This document shows positions 5,750 to 6,051 of a stretch of 6,051 nucleotides of DNA, one piece after another. Origin of the DNA: Nitrospirota bacterium (GTDB taxonomy: Bacteria > NPL-UPA2 > JAGMAN01); assembly GCA_030605915.1 (NCBI GenBank), contig JAUWHM010000016.1:1-6051 (forward strand). Direction: 5' to 3'. Each line of letters begins with the position of its first letter. Within the stretch, counting starts at the first letter, position 1. The notes beneath the pieces were generated by a model, which saw only the letters and a list, made by a program, of their open reading frames with translations, made no database searches and was not told the origin of the DNA. The position numbers were made by a program, and so were the translations under genes.

Positions 5750-6051
5750 GAAGGGATTATCTCCTGGCAAAGAGGGGAAGTTCTTCTCTTTGATCGGGGA
5801 GGGATAGGAGCATCAACTATCTGTAGGGTTCTCAGGTCAACAGTGAGTTTATTTATCTCTTTACCATCTACCACGACAGGGAAGTGGACAAAGTAGTGAG
5901 AAGGGCCTGAATAGAGGAAAGTGGCTTTCCCTATTTCTCTGAAATTTAGCCAGATTCCCCTATTTTACCCTCTGCACTTTGCCTTTGGTATACTTTCCGG
6001 ATCTGGTCAAATATCTCTATGTAGTCTTTGCTCTTATAATCGGGATAGGTC
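5746..6051 (-). pseudogene. 3' end of an unidentified gene, split by an apparent one-base deletion
   Basis: Entering from the right edge, one minus frame reads TYPDYKSKDYIEIFDQIRKV and on to GKIGESG, then stops at TAA 5948-5946 (34 codons visible). A second frame, open from 5964 to the TGA at 5748-5746, reads GIWLNFREIGKATFLYSGP, then SHYFVHFPVVVDGKEINKLT and VDLRTLQIVDAPIPP. Both pieces look like genuine protein, and the second has no credible start or ribosome binding site of its own. Adding one G to the GGGG run at 5957-5960 would join them as ...EGKIGGIWLNFREIG..., so a homopolymer contraction is the simplest reading. It may be real gene decay or a sequencing/assembly error; programmed slippage is less likely as no classic heptamer is seen. 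I do not recognise the family. The beta-strand-like tail could be a small C-terminal domain of an enzyme or exported protein. Confidence 0.55.

Noticed and set aside
5746..5964. Separate small gene of about 72 codons upstream of the importer promoter
   Set aside because: There is no ATG/GTG/TTG with a ribosome binding site near the beginning of the frame, and the protein-like sequence extends right to its 5' limit, fitting a frameshifted continuation better.

Overview
The window is a bacterial chromosome fragment in which every supported gene lies on the minus strand, so the reading order runs from high to low coordinates. Base composition looks moderate (mid-40s % GC by eye). Arginine is written mostly AGA/AGG, Shine-Dalgarno sites are strong, and four of the six identifiable starts are not ATG (one ATA, two TTG, one GTG). 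Lipoprotein and Sec-type signal sequences, a secreted protein with FlgD-type Ig domains and an RHS-type secreted protein suggest an uncultured or deep-branching, perhaps thermophilic, bacterium. The sequence alone does not fix the phylum.

Layout in transcription order. (1) 6051-5746: the 3' end of an unidentified gene, split over two frames by an apparent one-base loss. (2) 5749-5721: a good sigma-70-type promoter whose -35 box overlaps that gene's stop codon. (3) 5672-2338: a complete iron(III)-type ABC importer operon, made of a substrate-binding lipoprotein, a fused two-domain FbpB-like permease and a short FbpC/PotA-like ATPase. The permease most probably starts at a non-canonical ATA codon with an ideal ribosome binding site, and the ATPase start overlaps the permease stop. 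(4) 2337-2280: a short intergenic leader rich in small inverted and direct repeats. (5) 2279-1725: a small, apparently exported protein carrying the C-terminal domain of the chromate-resistance protein ChrB. (6) 1710-1682: a second strong promoter. (7) 1658-564: a secreted protein with two FlgD-type Ig repeats and a Cys-rich C-terminal Ig-like region. (8) 485-1: the N-terminus of an RHS/YD-repeat protein that runs off the left edge.

The likely functional units are an importer operon (SBP, permease, ATPase) with the ChrB-like exported protein trailing it, and a surface or secreted module (FlgD-Ig protein plus RHS protein) under its own promoter. The importer belongs to the ferric iron family, but its binding protein lacks the usual tyrosine pair, so the substrate is open. 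The points most worth a second look are the ATA start, the exported ChrB-like domain next to the transporter, and the FlgD-Ig/RHS pair. No CRISPR array, tRNA, rRNA or insertion sequence was seen.
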